Source: Mycolicibacterium austroafricanum
GTDB lineage: Bacteria; Actinomycetota; Actinomycetes; Mycobacteriales; Mycobacteriaceae
Direction: 5' to 3'
Length of the DNA stretch: 64,000 nucleotides
Assembly: GCF_000612725.1 (NCBI RefSeq)
Contig: NZ_HG964456.1
Coordinates: 186,001-250,000, forward strand
The notes beneath the pieces were generated by a model. It was not told the DNA's origin and searched no databases. It saw only the letters and a list, made by a program, of their open reading frames with translations. Position 1 is the stretch's first letter. Every line of letters begins with the position of its first letter. The translations under genes and the position numbers were made by a program. Shown here one piece after another: positions 18,246 through 25,848 of the stretch.

Positions 18246-18890
18246 TCAACCGGCGAGCAGTTCGCGGACTTCGTCGTCGCTGACCTGGTGGAAATCCACG
18301 AACATCTGACCGACCGCCCGGAAGTCCTCGGGCATCGTCGAGCACACCACGTCGTCGGCTTCGTCGAGCAATTGCCTGCACACCGACGCCGGTCCGACCG
18401 GAACTCCGACGATCACCCGCGCCGCCCCGGCCTGCCGGACGGCGCGCATGGCCGCGACCATGCTGGCTCCGGTGGCGATGCCGTCGTCGACGAGGATGAC
18501 GCACCGGCCCGCTACCGACACCGGCCCGCGATCACCGCGGTAGGCCTGCTCCCGTCGGTCGAGTTCGGCGGTCTCCCGGGTGATGGCCTCGCCCACCTCG
18601 TCGTCGGAGATGCCGAGATCGTGCAGCAGCCCGGTGTTCAGCACCACGCCGCCGCCGGTGGCGATCGCCCCCATCGCCAGCTCGGGCCATTGGGGGACCC
18701 CCAGCTTGCGCACCAGGCACACGTCGAGCGGGGCGTGCAACGCGTGGGCGACCTCCCAAGCGACCGGCACCCCGCCGCGCGCCAGTCCGAGCACCAGGAG
18801 GTCGCGCGTACCGCGGTACCGAGCGAGATCGCGCGCCAGCACCTGACCAGCCTCGCGGCGGTCGCGGAACGTTCGCTTCTTGTGCGTCAT
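18246..18890 (-). CDS. Phosphoribosyltransferase-family protein
   Basis: About 214 aa from the ATG at 18890 (MTHKKRTFRDRREAG); an ATG at 18908 is also possible. The PRPP-binding motif ILVDDGIATGASM is intact in the C-terminal half, and LVLGLARGGVPVAWEVA is the typical early strand-loop of this type I PRTase subgroup. Substrate unknown: the subgroup includes many stress-linked mycobacterial proteins without assigned base specificity. Divergent from the TIGR01777 gene. Confidence 0.8.
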   Translation of the reverse strand: MTHKKRTFRDRREAGQVLARDLARYRGTRDLLVLGLARGGVPVAWEVAHALHAPLDVCLVRKLGVPQWPELAMGAIATGGGVVLNTGLLHDLGISDDEVGEAITRETAELDRREQAYRGDRGPVSVAGRCVILVDDGIATGASMVAAMRAVRQAGAARVIVGVPVGPASVCRQLLDEADDVVCSTMPEDFRAVGQMFVDFHQVSDDEVRELLAG

Positions 18891-19011
18891 GCGCTCGTCG
18901 TGTGTCATCGGACCGTCCGCAGGGGAGTACCCCCTCGAGTGTGGGGCAATCCGACACCGCGAGTGCACCGAATGACTGAGGACACCGCAACGAACGCCAG
19001 GGAGGGCGGCC

Positions 19012-20361
19012 ATGGGGATCGAATACGAAAGCGTCGTCGAGCACCCGCGTGACGACGTCTGGCAGTGGCACGCCCGGCCCGGCGCCATGCGCCGCCTGGT
19101 ACCGCCGTGGCAGCCGATGTCCGTGGTGTCCGAGGCGGAGTCGTTGGCCGACGGGGTGGCGGTGCTCGGCCTGCCGGGCGGGCTGCGCTGGGTGGCACGC
19201 CACGACCCGGCGGAGTACGTGGCCGGTCGCCGGTTCGTCGACGAGCTGTCGTCGGACGGCCCGGCGTCGTGGCCACCCCGGGTGATCGGCGGGTGGCGGC
19301 ACACCCACACATTCGCCGACGCCGACGGCGGCACCCGCGTGCACGACCAGGTCGACACGGCGGTGCCGGCCGCCGCGCTGCGGTCCACTTTCGTCTACCG
19401 CCACCGCCAGCTCGCCGACGACCTGGCGGCGCACCGCAGGGCCGCCGAGGCCGGCGCGGCGCCCATGGTCGTCGCGATCACCGGGGCGTCCGGCCTGGTC
19501 GGTTCGGCGCTCAGCGCGTTCCTGAGCACCGGTGGTCACCGGGTGATCCGGCTGGTCCGGGGCCCCGCGCGGGGTGCGCACGAACGCCAGTGGGATCCGC
19601 GCGACCCGGCACCCGACCTGCTCACCGGCGTCGACGCCGTGGTGCACCTGGCCGGCGCGTCGATCGCGGGCCGCTTCACCGAGGCGCACCGCGCCGCCAT
19701 CCGGGACAGCCGAATCGAGCCGACGCGGCTGCTCGCGTCGGCCGCCGCGTCGGCGCCCGACGGCCCCCGCACGTTCGTCAGCGCGTCGGCGATCGGCTTC
19801 TACGGCTTCGACCGCGGCGACACGCAGCTGACCGAGGACAGCACCCGCGGGGACGGCTTCCTCGCCGACGTGGTCGCGGACTGGGAGGCGGCGACCACGC
19901 CGGCCGCCGACGCGGGTCTGCGGGTGGTCAAGGTGCGGACGGGCATCGTGCAGGCCGCCGCCGGTGGCACGCTGCATCTGCTGCGTCCGCTGTTCGCGGC
20001 GGGGCTGGGCGGGCGGCTCGGCAACGGCAGGCAGTGGCTGTCCTGGATCGGTCTGGACGACCTCGTCGACGTCTACCACCGAGCGCTCTACGACGACGGG
20101 CTCAGCGGGCCGGTCAACGCGGTCGGTCCCGACCCCGTCCGCAACAGCGACTACACCAGGGAGCTGGCCCGGGTGCTGCACCGGCCCGCTCTGCTTCCGG
20201 TGCCGGCGCTGGGACCGCGGATTCTGTTGGGGGAGCAGGGAGCTCGCGAGCTCGCCATGGCGAGTCAGCGCGTGGTGCCGTCGAAGCTACTGGCCGCCGG
20301 GCAACCGTTCCGCCACCCCGACCTCCGCGGCGCGCTGGCCCATCAGCTCGGGCGGGAGTGA
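19012..20361 (+). CDS. TIGR01777-family epimerase with N-terminal SRPBCC domain
   Basis: 449 aa. The first ~150 residues look like an SRPBCC/polyketide-cyclase ligand-binding domain (IEYESVVEHPRDDVWQWH...). The remainder is an atypical SDR/NAD(P)-dependent epimerase with ITGASGLVGSAL (about 158-170), VVHLAGASIAGRF and a C-terminal DUF1731 region (LGEQGARELAMASQRVVPSKL). The fusion is common in mycobacteria (Rv2216-like); substrate unknown. Its 3' end overlaps the 3' end of the convergent GATase-like gene by 19 bases. Confidence 0.85.
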   Translation: MGIEYESVVEHPRDDVWQWHARPGAMRRLVPPWQPMSVVSEAESLADGVAVLGLPGGLRWVARHDPAEYVAGRRFVDELSSDGPASWPPRVIGGWRHTHTFADADGGTRVHDQVDTAVPAAALRSTFVYRHRQLADDLAAHRRAAEAGAAPMVVAITGASGLVGSALSAFLSTGGHRVIRLVRGPARGAHERQWDPRDPAPDLLTGVDAVVHLAGASIAGRFTEAHRAAIRDSRIEPTRLLASAAASAPDGPRTFVSASAIGFYGFDRGDTQLTEDSTRGDGFLADVVADWEAATTPAADAGLRVVKVRTGIVQAAAGGTLHLLRPLFAAGLGGRLGNGRQWLSWIGLDDLVDVYHRALYDDGLSGPVNAVGPDPVRNSDYTRELARVLHRPALLPVPALGPRILLGEQGARELAMASQRVVPSKLLAAGQPFRHPDLRGALAHQLGRE

Positions 20362-21074
20362 CCCGCCACGTGCGTCAGGAAGCCGCGCACCAGGGAGCGG
20401 ATCCTCGGCCCGGTATCCTGCGCGAGTTCCGTTGTGCGGGTCAGTAGTTCGTCGTGATCCAGGCCGGCGGCGATCACGTCTCCGTCACGGTCGGCGGCCA
20501 GCCACATCTTCAGCAGGTCCCCGTCGACCTCGGGATGGAACTGCAGGGCCAGCGTGCGGCCCAGCACGAATGCCTGTGAGGCGTTCGGCGTCCGCGCGAT
20601 CTCGGTGGCGCCGGGAGGCGGCGTCCAGCGGTCGAAATGCCACTGGAACCACGGTCCTCCCGGGACCACCTCGGGCCGGTCGCTGAGCACGTCGTACCAA
20701 CCGATCTCCGGTCGCGGGGAGCGCGCCACCGAACCGCCGAACGCCTGAGCGAGCAACTGGCCGCCGAAACACACCCCCAGCACCGCGATCCCGGCGTCGG
20801 CGGCGTCACGCAGCAGCTGCATCTCGGTGCCGACCCAGGAGTCGCGCAGCGATTCGTCGTACACCGGCCAGCTCGCCCCGAGCGGGACGATCACGTCGTA
20901 GCCGCCCGGATCGGGGAACGTCACCTCGCCCGCGGGTGCGCCGACGCGCTCGGCGGGGACCACCTCGAACGTGTCGACGTCGAATCCCTGCTCGGCGAAT
21001 GCGTCTCCCAGCAGCGCTTCGGTCGCGATGTGCTCGTTGACCAGGAACAGAACCTTGGATGCCACGTCCGCCAT
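20343..21074 (-). CDS. Class I glutamine amidotransferase-like protein (GMP-synthase-type GATase)
   Basis: 243 aa. Contains the nucleophile elbow GVCFGGQLLAQAFGG with Cys, and the catalytic His region QFHPEVD; a second QWHFDRW segment lies between, as in stand-alone GuaA-like amidotransferases. No synthetase domain is attached, so it may hydrolyse gamma-glutamyl compounds or act with an unknown partner. Its ATG overlaps the stop of the upstream lipoprotein gene by one base (TAATG), so the two are probably co-transcribed. Confidence 0.83.
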   Translation of the reverse strand: MADVASKVLFLVNEHIATEALLGDAFAEQGFDVDTFEVVPAERVGAPAGEVTFPDPGGYDVIVPLGASWPVYDESLRDSWVGTEMQLLRDAADAGIAVLGVCFGGQLLAQAFGGSVARSPRPEIGWYDVLSDRPEVVPGGPWFQWHFDRWTPPPGATEIARTPNASQAFVLGRTLALQFHPEVDGDLLKMWLAADRDGDVIAAGLDHDELLTRTTELAQDTGPRIRSLVRGFLTHVAGHSRPS

Positions 21075-22303
21075 TATCTCGGCGCGGGCCCCGGTGGTGC
21101 ATCGTCGGGGGCCATCTCGGCCCCGATCCTGCGGAACAGTGTCTCGGCCTCGTTGCGGTAGTCGCCGGAGTCGTCGAACGCTTCAGGGGCGAAGGTGGTG
21201 GCGACGGCGATGGCGATCTTCTGCGCCGGCAGGTATGCCTCGACGCCGGCGTACCCGGCGAACATCGGGTTCTGCAGCAGCCAGTTTCCGGAGATCACGA
21301 CGCCGAGCCCGTACGTGTAGCGCTCGTCCATCGGCCTGCAGGTCGCGCAGCCGGGCTGTGAGCGGGTCTTGCCGCGCAGGTCGGTCGACACCATCTGCCG
21401 ATACGACTCGGGCTTGAGCAGCCGACCGGATCCGATGCCCACCGCGGTCGCCTCAAGATCGTAGATGTTGGTGGTCTGAATCGCGCCGTGGGTGATCGTC
21501 CAGGACGGGTTCCAGAACGTGGATTCCTCGTAGAACGGGGTGTCGGGCGGTATCCGGAGTGCCTCGCGGCGCTCGGAGGTGAAGGCGTGCAGTACCGGTG
21601 ACGGGATGTCGGCGGTCAGGGAGGCGGCCGTGTCGGTCAGGCCCAGCGGGCGAAGAACCTTGTCCGACAACAGGTCCGACATGGTCTCGCCGGTGGCTTT
21701 CTCGAGTGCGAGCCCCAGCAGGACGTAGTTGGTGTGCGCGTAGTTCCAGTTGGTACCCGGTTCGTACAGCAGGGGTTTGGAGGTGGCGTAGGAGAGAAGG
21801 TCGTGCGTGGTCCACGCCCGGAAGGGATCGGCGAGGAACGCGTCGTTCATGGCGGTGTTCCCGATGACGTAGTCGACGTAGCCGGACGTCATCTGGGCCA
21901 GTTGACGCAGCGTCACCCGGTCGGCGTGCGGAATTCGCGGCAGCCACGTCGACAGCTTGTCATCCAGGCTCACCGTGCCTTCTTCGGCGAGCTTGAGCAG
22001 CAGCGTCGCCACATAGGAGATGGCCACGGCACCGTTGCGGAAATGCATGGCGGTGTTGGCCGGCACGCCGGTCATCGATTCGCCGGCCGCCTCGGTGAGC
22101 ACCTCGCGACCGTCGACGGTGACCCGGACGATCACCGCCTTCAGGTGAGCTTCGGCCATGGTCTCCCGCACGATGCGCATCACCGCGTCGGCCTTGGCCG
22201 GGTCGGCTTTCGGGGCATCCGAGTCGGGCGCCACCGCGGGCGGTGCGCAGGCGGCGAGGATCGGCAGGATGCAGGCGGCGGCCAGACGGCGCAGGACGGT
22301 CAT
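21074..22303 (-). CDS. Lipoprotein of the serine beta-lactamase/DD-peptidase fold with degenerate active site
   Basis: 409 aa from the ATG at 22303. A signal peptide ends in the lipobox LAAC (Cys19), so it is likely anchored outside the membrane. The body aligns by eye with class C beta-lactamase-like serine hydrolases: FRNGAVAISYVAT, EEGTVSLDDKLSTWLP, YAHTNYVLLG, VLRPLGLTDT. The SxxK position reads AVAI (92-95), the YxN position YAH (188-190), and the expected HxG region near 346-351 lacks the His. The classical chemistry should therefore be absent. Length resembles mycobacterial Lpq-type lipoproteins, but no symbol is assigned. Confidence 0.8.
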   Translation of the reverse strand: MTVLRRLAAACILPILAACAPPAVAPDSDAPKADPAKADAVMRIVRETMAEAHLKAVIVRVTVDGREVLTEAAGESMTGVPANTAMHFRNGAVAISYVATLLLKLAEEGTVSLDDKLSTWLPRIPHADRVTLRQLAQMTSGYVDYVIGNTAMNDAFLADPFRAWTTHDLLSYATSKPLLYEPGTNWNYAHTNYVLLGLALEKATGETMSDLLSDKVLRPLGLTDTAASLTADIPSPVLHAFTSERREALRIPPDTPFYEESTFWNPSWTITHGAIQTTNIYDLEATAVGIGSGRLLKPESYRQMVSTDLRGKTRSQPGCATCRPMDERYTYGLGVVISGNWLLQNPMFAGYAGVEAYLPAQKIAIAVATTFAPEAFDDSGDYRNEAETLFRRIGAEMAPDDAPPGPAPR

Positions 22304-22347
22304 GCCCGCATCCTCTCGTACCGCCGCGTCCGGGCAGTTCTTGACTC

Positions 22348-22362
22348 TCTCCCCGGGGGAGA
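22348..22362. promoter_or_regulatory. 15-bp palindrome in a divergent promoter region
   Basis: TCTCCCC-G-GGGGAGA is a perfect inverted repeat with 7-base arms around one base. It lies within the 75-base gap between the divergent lipoprotein and SnoaL genes, directly after a TTGACT hexamer (22341-22346). It may be an operator; no cognate regulator is adjacent. Confidence 0.4.
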
Positions 22363-22378
22363 CACCACCGTGGGTGCC

Positions 22379-22735
22379 ATGACCGTTCAAGAGACCATGA
22401 TCGCGTGGGATGCACTGCCTGTGGCAGTCAACGCCTACCTCACCTCACACCAGGCCCGTGACGCGGCGGCGGCCCTGGTGACCTTCGCCGACGACGCCTC
22501 GGTCACCGATGAGGGCCATGTCCACCGTGGACGCACCGAGATCGCCGCCTGGCTGGCCGATGCGGGCAGCGAATTCACTTACACCACCGAGTTCGTCGGC
22601 GCGGCCCGGGTCGGCCCATCCGACTACCACGTTCGGCAGCGACTGGAAGGCGACTTCCCCGGCGGAGTGGCCGATCTGCACTACCGATTCACGCTGGTGG
22701 GCGGGCTGATCGGCCGACTTGTGATCGAGCCGTGA
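22379..22735 (+). CDS. SnoaL-like/NTF2-fold small protein
   Basis: 118 aa from the ATG at 22379 (MTVQETMIAWDALP). The pattern is that of SnoaL-like NTF2 folds: N-terminal helices, FADDASVTDEGHVHRGRTEIAAWL, then beta strands ending in GGLIGRLVIEP. Such proteins are cyclases, isomerases or ligand-binding proteins; no substrate can be deduced. The GTG of the following SDR overlaps its stop, suggesting the two act together. Confidence 0.78.
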   Translation: MTVQETMIAWDALPVAVNAYLTSHQARDAAAALVTFADDASVTDEGHVHRGRTEIAAWLADAGSEFTYTTEFVGAARVGPSDYHVRQRLEGDFPGGVADLHYRFTLVGGLIGRLVIEP

Positions 22736-23568
22736 GAACCTGGTTCATCACGGGAGGCACGCCGGGCGGGTTCGGCGTGGCCTTCGCCGACGCCGCCCTG
22801 GGGGCCGGGGACCGGGTAGCGCTCACGGTTCGCAGGCCCGAGGAGCTGGACGGCTGGGCGCGGGAGCACGGGGACCGGGTTCTGGTGGTGCCGTTGGACG
22901 TGACCGACCCCGAGCAGGTGCGCGTCGCGGTGAAGGCCACCGAGGAGCGGTTCGGCGGCATAGACGTGTTGGTCAACAACGCGGGCCGGGGCTGGGCCGG
23001 AACGGTCGAGGGCATGGACGAGTCCGAGCTGCGGGCGATGTTCGAGCTCAATTTCTTCGCAGTGCTGTCCGTGCTGCGGGCCGCGCTGCCCGGTATGCGC
23101 GCCAGGCGGGGCGGTTGGATCGTCAATGTGTCGTCCGTTGCGGGGCTGCGTGGTGTGACCGGCTTCGGTCATTACAGCGCAACGAAATTCGCCGTCGAGG
23201 CGATCACCGGGGTGCTCCGTGACGAGGTGGCGCCGTGGGGGATCAACGTGATGGCGGTCGAGCCCGCAGCGTTCCGTACCCGCGCCTACTCCGGGTTCGC
23301 CGACGAGCCCGTCCGCGAACCGGTCTCCGAGTATCGCGCGTTGTTGCAGGGGGTCCGGGAGGCGATGATCGCCCAGGACGGCATGCAGCCCGGCGATCCC
23401 CGGCGCGGCGCCCGCGCGGTGTTGGCGGCCATGGCGCAGGATCCGCCACCCCATCGCCTGGTCCTGGGAGGCGACGGGTTCGACGCAGTCAAGGCGGAAC
23501 TGGAAGCGGCGCTGGCCGAACTACACGAAAACGAGACGCTTTCTCGCGGAGCGGATTTCCCCCAATGA
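22732..23568 (+). CDS. Short-chain dehydrogenase/reductase
   Basis: 278 aa classical SDR. Cofactor loop TGGTPGGFG near the N-terminus, LVNNAG (about 80), and the catalytic Ser (NVSSVAG) with YSATK supplying Tyr and Lys. Arg residues after beta-2 (TVRRPEEL) favour NADP(H). Substrate unknown. Translationally coupled to the SnoaL gene upstream; converges with the MerR gene 11 bases away. Confidence 0.87.
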   Translation: MRTWFITGGTPGGFGVAFADAALGAGDRVALTVRRPEELDGWAREHGDRVLVVPLDVTDPEQVRVAVKATEERFGGIDVLVNNAGRGWAGTVEGMDESELRAMFELNFFAVLSVLRAALPGMRARRGGWIVNVSSVAGLRGVTGFGHYSATKFAVEAITGVLRDEVAPWGINVMAVEPAAFRTRAYSGFADEPVREPVSEYRALLQGVREAMIAQDGMQPGDPRRGARAVLAAMAQDPPPHRLVLGGDGFDAVKAELEAALAELHENETLSRGADFPQ

Positions 23569-23579
23569 CCGGGCGGTGG

Positions 23580-24431
23580 TCACTTCTGCGCGGACGGCTC
23601 GCCGGCGGCGAGGCGGAAGACGGGCCAACCGATCTCGGTCCGCCACTCGGCAGGGTCCGTGGTGTCCCGCGGACCCACCGAATAGGTTTCGTGGATCGGA
23701 CCGTCGACTGCCAGGGCGTGTGTGACGACCCAACTGCCGAGACGGCCGTAGGTGACGTCGATGTCGTCGTGCCTGCCGGTGTGCACGGTGACGGCCAGGT
23801 CGGCCTGCGGCAGCTCGAGAACGCGGATTCTGCCGGCGGGCTTCGGATTCCGGACCGGCCGGAAGACGGCGAACGCGCCCGCGCCGTGGGTGAAAAGCTC
23901 GTTGTCATAACGACCGCCGGGTGGTCCCGTGTGCTCGGCGAGCGGGAAGGCGGCGTCGAGTTCGGCCATCGCCGAGTCATACCACGTCAGCGAATCCTCT
24001 TGGCGGACATGGCCACTGATCCCGGCGACCGTGCGGGCCGGCACCGACAGGAGCTGGACCTCGAGGTCGGCGGGATCGGGGTTCAGCAGTCTGTGCAGCG
24101 AGACGACCGCGGCGCGGGTCCGGTCGAGTTCGGCCTCCAGGTGACGCAGATGGTCCGAGATCACCTGGGCTCGGTGCTGCGGATCGTCTGCGGTGAGGAT
24201 GGATTCGATGTCGGCCAGCGGGACGTCGAGTTGCCGGAGCCGATGGATGACCTGCGCGGTGGGTATCTGTTCGGGCGTGTAGTACCGGTAACCGGTGTAC
24301 CCGTCGACCCAGGCAGGCTCCAGGAGTCCGCCCTCGTGATATCGGCGCAGCGTGCGCACGCTCAGGTGGGTCACCGTGGCGAACTCGCCGATGGTCAGCT
24401 TCGGAGATGCCTGGACGGCTTCTCGTTTCAC
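23580..24431 (-). CDS. MerR-family transcriptional regulator with effector-binding C-terminal domain
   Basis: About 283 aa from the GTG at 24431. N-terminal MerR winged helix (LTIGEFATVTHLSVRTLRRYHEGG) with GYRYYTPEQ, a dimerisation helix (about 80-115), and a C-terminal GyrI/BmrR-like ligand-binding domain. The GTG at 24431 is preceded on its strand by GATAGT and then six bases, fitting a leaderless start; a GTG at 24458 gives a longer protein. Probably a ligand-responsive activator; targets unknown. Confidence 0.83.
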   Translation of the reverse strand: MKREAVQASPKLTIGEFATVTHLSVRTLRRYHEGGLLEPAWVDGYTGYRYYTPEQIPTAQVIHRLRQLDVPLADIESILTADDPQHRAQVISDHLRHLEAELDRTRAAVVSLHRLLNPDPADLEVQLLSVPARTVAGISGHVRQEDSLTWYDSAMAELDAAFPLAEHTGPPGGRYDNELFTHGAGAFAVFRPVRNPKPAGRIRVLELPQADLAVTVHTGRHDDIDVTYGRLGSWVVTHALAVDGPIHETYSVGPRDTTDPAEWRTEIGWPVFRLAAGEPSAQK

Positions 24432-24560
24432 CCCTGCACTATCGCAGATCGCCGCCACCCCGACAGGGCGGTCGGTAACCGTTGTCGAGGGCGATCGGCA
24501 GCGTCGCGGGCCTGCTGATACCGGTGACCGGTTTCCATCTCAGGCGCTGCGGGACGGAAG

Positions 24561-24589
24561 CGGGGCACCTCCTTGTTGGAGGTGCCCCG
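24561..24589. terminator. Strong GC-rich hairpin, probable intrinsic terminator
   Basis: A perfect 12-bp stem (24561-24572 with 24578-24589) around the 5-base loop TTGTT. On the + strand it is followed by TTTCGGCTTT; on the - strand it lies about 110 bases past the stop of the small secreted protein gene. It could end that transcript or insulate the MerR promoter. Confidence 0.6.
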
Positions 24590-24644
24590 TTTCGGCTTTG
24601 ACGGTTACCGACGTCGCCGCTTACGTGACGTCGGCCGGGTTATC

Positions 24645-24714
24645 CGCTCAGCGCACGTCGGCCGGATTGTGCGCTCAGCGCACGTCGGCAGAATTGTGCG
24701 CTCAGCGCACGTCG
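24645..24714 (-). repeat. 27-bp tandem repeat (about 2.6 copies) covering the 3' end of the small secreted protein gene
   Basis: CGCTCAGCGCACGTCG recurs at 24645, 24672 and 24699, exactly 27 bases apart, with the intervening 11 bases nearly identical in the two gaps. The copy at 24699 contains the real stop codon (TCA at 24702-24704 on the + strand) and final codons of the minus-strand gene; the other two look like duplicated 3' ends downstream of the stop. Confidence 0.9.
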
Positions 24715-25001
24715 ACGTAGTAGACGCTGCCTGTCACCGTCTGCTGGTAGGTGCGGTCGGTGAAGTCGTCGCGGACGGTGGAGCGGATGTCGCCGCCCTT
24801 GTGGACGCCGACGACGCTGGCTTCGCTCAGCGGGGCATCGGAGAGCCGGTTGACCACGACACGGTGGCCCTGGGCTTCGAGCTGGCTGATCGTCGCGTCG
24901 GCGTTACCGCCGGTGGGGGCGGCGATCGCGGGGGCGGCCAGGCCGAGTACGGCGGCGCTCAGGCCGGCGGCGACGGCGGTGGCGATGGTGAGGTTCTTCA
25001 T
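24702..25001 (-). CDS. Small secreted protein with Sec signal peptide
   Basis: 99 aa. A clear Sec signal peptide (MKNLTIATAVAAGLSAAVLG... cleaved near AIAAPT) followed by about 70 residues containing ATISQLEAQGHRVVVNRL, a pattern seen in many small exported mycobacterial proteins of unknown function (an 'AQG' helix and a short beta hairpin). A GGGAAG Shine-Dalgarno lies about 11 bases upstream. No Cys, so no disulfide. Function unknown. Confidence 0.82.
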   Translation of the reverse strand: MKNLTIATAVAAGLSAAVLGLAAPAIAAPTGGNADATISQLEAQGHRVVVNRLSDAPLSEASVVGVHKGGDIRSTVRDDFTDRTYQQTVTGSVYYVDVR

Positions 25002-25620
25002 GGTTCTGCTCTTCCCTTTGTCCGGGGTCGGAGCCGTGGAGCGTGTCGCGCGGTTTCGACGTGTGGTGGTGTTCCGTTCTGGTAGATCGTGATCGATCTG
25101 ACCGGTTAAACCCGCAGGTCAGGTCAATAATTCCGGTGGCAGAAATTGGTCGCCGGTTGGCAGTAATACAGCGGTGAAACTCGTCGGACCGGCCGTTGGG
25201 CTCGCACACGCATTCGATGCATGATCTGGTGTGTCGGCGCCGGCCGCACCCAGAACCGCACCGCCCGCATCGCCGTCGAATGCCTCCCAGTGCGCCCTGG
25301 GACGCGGCACCGGAGCTCCCGGCCGCCAGTTCGACTCATTCGGCCACCAACCCGATTACGGCGACGACCCGCCGCGTCTTGAGCTTTGCTCGTGTTTGCG
25401 CGGTAGCCGCGGTTTGTGAATTAGTGAGTTTGCCTGAACTTATCCGAAATAGCCCGTTCACGGACGTGAGGTGTTCGATTGACGCGGCAGCGTTCGCTGT
25501 AATTGTTGTTGGCGTACGGCGACAAATTGTTCAGTCGCTCGACAGCGCCGCACGTGCCGGCTCGAGACTGTGCGGCACAGACGCTTGGATTGTACATTCG
25601 CTGTCCTGTGCGACCCCTCG

Positions 25621-25639
25621 GTGTAAAGCAAATTTACAC
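25621..25639. promoter_or_regulatory. Inverted repeat GTGTAAA-n5-TTTACAC upstream of the giant glycosidase gene
   Basis: Perfect 7-base arms separated by GCAAA, a typical size for a dimeric repressor or activator site. It lies about 210-230 bases before the preferred start of the downstream gene. Binding protein unknown. Confidence 0.5.
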
Positions 25640-25747
25640 AGGCAACTTCCAGGGTCTATCACGTTTCGATAGTTTGCTTGGTGCCGCGGCAGGCGTTACC
25701 GACCCGGTCTGAACTTGGTTGCTTGACGATCCGCCCCGACTCGTGTT

Positions 25748-25783
25748 CTATGCCTTTCATAGTCGTCAATATCACATTGTGAT
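25748..25783. promoter_or_regulatory. Two palindromes near the probable promoter of the giant glycosidase gene
   Basis: CTATG-n5-CATAG (25748-25762) and ATCACA-T-TGTGAT (25771-25783) lie just downstream of TTGACG (25723-25728), which is 17 bases from TTCTAT (25746-25751). The first palindrome overlaps that weak -10 candidate, so occupancy would affect initiation. Another dyad, CTATC-n7-GATAG, is at 25656-25672. Confidence 0.4.
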
Positions 25784-25848
25784 GGGCGGCGAGTTTGGTC
25801 TCAACCCCGTGGGTCGGGTGTCGCAAAATGGACGGGAGTGCGTTGCTG

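Larger units (their letters stand above)
25002..25848. other. Long non-coding stretch with lower GC and several palindromes
   Basis: About 850 bases with no convincing gene; the short open frames here lack recognisable domains. From about 25400 to 25790 the sequence is visibly richer in A+T than its surroundings. It contains the upstream region of the minus-strand secreted protein at one end and, at the other, the probable control region of the giant glycosidase gene, with four inverted repeats between 25621 and 25783 and a TTGACG hexamer at 25723-25728. Confidence 0.7.

Noticed and set aside
18891..19388. Longer N-terminus for the phosphoribosyltransferase
   Set aside because: The extra residues oppose the TIGR01777 gene and are low-complexity; the PRTase fold begins after 18890.
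24645..24714. Tandem repeat considered as a CRISPR array
   Set aside because: Period of 27 bases leaves only an 11-base gap that is itself repeated; there are no unique spacers and no cas genes.
25196..25672. Open frame of 158 codons upstream of the giant glycosidase
   Set aside because: No domain or credible ribosome site, unusual composition for the genome; the area is better explained as a regulatory region.
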